DNA of 7,734 nucleotides from Flavobacteriales bacterium (GTDB taxonomy: Bacteria; Bacteroidota; Bacteroidia; Flavobacteriales; Crocinitomicaceae): NCBI GenBank assembly GCA_947375085.1, contig CANCEQ010000144.1, positions 1-7,734 of the forward strand, read 5' to 3'. The position numbers were made by a program, and so were the translations under genes. The notes beneath the pieces were generated by a model that had not been told where the DNA came from, ran no database searches, and saw only the letters and a program-made list of their open reading frames with translations. How positions within the stretch are numbered: the first letter of the stretch is position 1; each line of letters opens with the position of its first letter. This document shows positions 6,367 through 7,734 of this stretch, piece by piece.

Positions 6367-6376
6367 TTCCAATTAA

Positions 6377-6394
6377 AATACGTTAATTCGTATT
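6377..6394. repeat. Short inverted repeat between the four-helix gene and the kinase gene
   Basis: AATACG (6377-6382) is inverted as CGTATT (6389-6394) around a 6-base spacer, in the 40-base gap before the kinase start. It is too short and AT-rich for a good terminator. It could be an operator half-site pair or chance. The adjacent TATAATTG (6394-6401) is close to the Bacteroidota -7 motif TAnnTTTG, but no TTTG lies at the proper distance upstream, so I do not call a promoter. Confidence 0.25.
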
Positions 6395-6406
6395 ATAATT
6401 GAGAAA

Positions 6407-7734
6407 ATGAATCTTTATTCGAATAAGCAAAAATGGAAAATTGCCCTACTAATAATAGCGATATTGTTAGTAGGGATTTCTTTATTCATTTCTAACACCA
6501 TCGTAAAAGGGGTTTCTGAACGAGAAAAGGAGCGTGCTAAACAATGGGCAGACGCGATAAAGAAAAAAATTGAATTGGTTCAATTGACAAATGGGGCTTT
6601 TACACAATTGCGTCATTTAGAAAGAAATAAAATGGAAGTTTGGTTGGATGCAACAAAAGAACTTTCGAAAGAAACACCTTTAGATGTAATTCCAGATTAT
6701 ACTTTTCCACTAAAAATAATCAACGAAAACAAAGATATTCCTGTCATTGTATTAGATGCTGAAAAAACCATTTCGGCATATAATAATATCGATTTCGATA
6801 CGAGTAACATTCGATTAAAATATCCAACAGTTTCCAAAGAAGAATTAATGAAACGTTTTGAAGATTCGTTGGTTCAACTTTCAGATGTTTGGAAAGCAAA
6901 ACAGAATGCATTTACAATTGAAGTCTATAAGGGATTGTTTATGACATACGTCTATAATGACTCCAAAGGAATTGTAAAATTAGAAGCTGAAAGAGATGCT
7001 TTAATTAATGCGTTTAATCAGGAATTAATTGATAATCAAGGGTTAATTCCGGTTTTGCTAATAGACTCTCTGACCAATCAAATCATTGGAAGTAATTTAC
7101 CCAAAGAAAAGTTAGATTCTGTTCAATTAGAAAAAACGATTGCAGGTTTAAAGATTAATAATCAACCCATTGTAATTGACTTTCAAAATGGACAAAAAAG
7201 TATTCTCTATTTTGATGAGAGTCCCGAATTAAAGCAATTAAAATACTTTCCCTATATCCAATTTGGGATTATTGGACTTTTCGTTTTAATCGGTTACATC
7301 ATTTTCAGCACCTTTAGAAAAGCAGAACAAAATCAAGTTTGGGCTGGAATGGCAAAAGAAACTGCGCATCAATTAGGAACTCCACTTTCTTCTTTAATGG
7401 CTTGGATTCAATTATTAGAATCGCAGGAGGTTGATCCAATGATAACGAGTGAAATGATGAAAGATGTTGTCCGTTTAGATAAGGTGACAGATCGTTTTTC
7501 AAAAATTGGTTCTATCCCTAAATTAGATGACAAAGATTTAACTCAAACAGTTAAGAATGTACTTTCTTATTTACGGCCAAGAGTTTCCGATAAAGTTTCA
7601 ATTGAATTAATGCCGGGTGAAGAAATTTCAACAAATCACAACGGTCCATTAATGGAATGGGTAGTTGAAAACATCTGTAAAAATGCGGTGGATGCAATGA
7701 GTGGTAAAGGGAAACTAGAAGTCACTATTCATAG
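6407..7734 (+). CDS. Sensor histidine kinase, 3' end outside the window
   Basis: The frame is open from the ATG at 6407 to the last base, giving 442 codons. It is a two-helix membrane kinase: helix 1 at about 12-30, an extracytoplasmic region of about 250 residues (31-280) with no motif I recognise, and helix 2 at about 281-301. There is no room for a HAMP domain: only about ten residues separate helix 2 from the H-box region, WAGMAKETAHQLGTPLSSL (312-330), where H321 is the expected phosphoacceptor. The N-box VENICKNAVDAM (420-431) has N422 and N426 for Mg-ATP binding. The G1, F and G2 boxes lie beyond the window, so roughly 80-100 residues are missing. No ATG occurs between an upstream in-frame stop (6374-6376) and 6407, so the start is well fixed. 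The gene follows the four-helix gene by 40 bases. A partner response regulator may lie downstream, and the signal sensed is unknown. Confidence 0.9.
   Translation, partial: MNLYSNKQKWKIALLIIAILLVGISLFISNTIVKGVSEREKERAKQWADAIKKKIELVQLTNGAFTQLRHLERNKMEVWLDATKELSKETPLDVIPDYTFPLKIINENKDIPVIVLDAEKTISAYNNIDFDTSNIRLKYPTVSKEELMKRFEDSLVQLSDVWKAKQNAFTIEVYKGLFMTYVYNDSKGIVKLEAERDALINAFNQELIDNQGLIPVLLIDSLTNQIIGSNLPKEKLDSVQLEKTIAGLKINNQPIVIDFQNGQKSILYFDESPELKQLKYFPYIQFGIIGLFVLIGYIIFSTFRKAEQNQVWAGMAKETAHQLGTPLSSLMAWIQLLESQEVDPMITSEMMKDVVRLDKVTDRFSKIGSIPKLDDKDLTQTVKNVLSYLRPRVSDKVSIELMPGEEISTNHNGPLMEWVVENICKNAVDAMSGKGKLEVTIH

Noticed and set aside
7314..7502. A 62-codon frame on the minus strand
   Set aside because: It is antisense to the H-box region of the kinase gene, which is strongly supported in the + direction.

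Overview
The window is AT-rich, compactly coded DNA with every supportable gene on the + strand. Several traits point to a flavobacterium or close relative in Bacteroidota: A-rich leaders without clear Shine-Dalgarno motifs in front of the starts, a heavy-metal RND pump fused to its own outer-membrane factor, a signal-peptide-like junction ending in S|Q, and a 'HQLGTPLSS' histidine-kinase box. The genus cannot be fixed from this sequence alone.

Layout: (1) positions 1-144, the C-terminal 47 codons of an upstream gene ending in IWQPPQIS, which resembles the small secreted DUF6660/HYC_CC_PP-type proteins often found beside metal efflux genes in this phylum; (2) 145-211, a short gap with a terminator-like hairpin; (3) 212-4558, a 1448-residue CzcA/CusA-type pump fused in frame to a TolC-like outer-membrane factor; (4) 4559-4685, a gap with repeats and a GTAG-footed palindrome; (5) 4686-5816, the periplasmic adaptor, a predicted lipoprotein; (6) 5817-5889, a gap crowded with hairpins; (7) 5890-6366, a 158-residue four-helix membrane protein of unknown function; (8) 6407 to the right edge, a sensor histidine kinase cut off by the window end after its N-box.

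Together, the fused pump/channel and the adaptor supply all three parts of a tripartite cation exporter (RND proton antiporter, periplasmic adaptor, outer-membrane channel) from only two genes. The helix-4 motif DFGx3DGA favours divalent cations (Zn/Co/Cd/Ni class) over Cu(I)/Ag(I). The four-helix protein and the kinase follow closely in the same direction, but a hairpin cluster after the adaptor may separate them transcriptionally.

The tripartite pump is a known type and I see no clearly new system. The least ordinary signals are the internal signal-peptide-like segment and A7 tract at the pump/channel junction, two REP-like palindromes with a GTAG foot flanking the adaptor gene, and a textbook intrinsic terminator facing the minus strand at the adaptor's 3' end. 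No rRNA, tRNA, CRISPR array, insertion sequence or transposase gene is seen.
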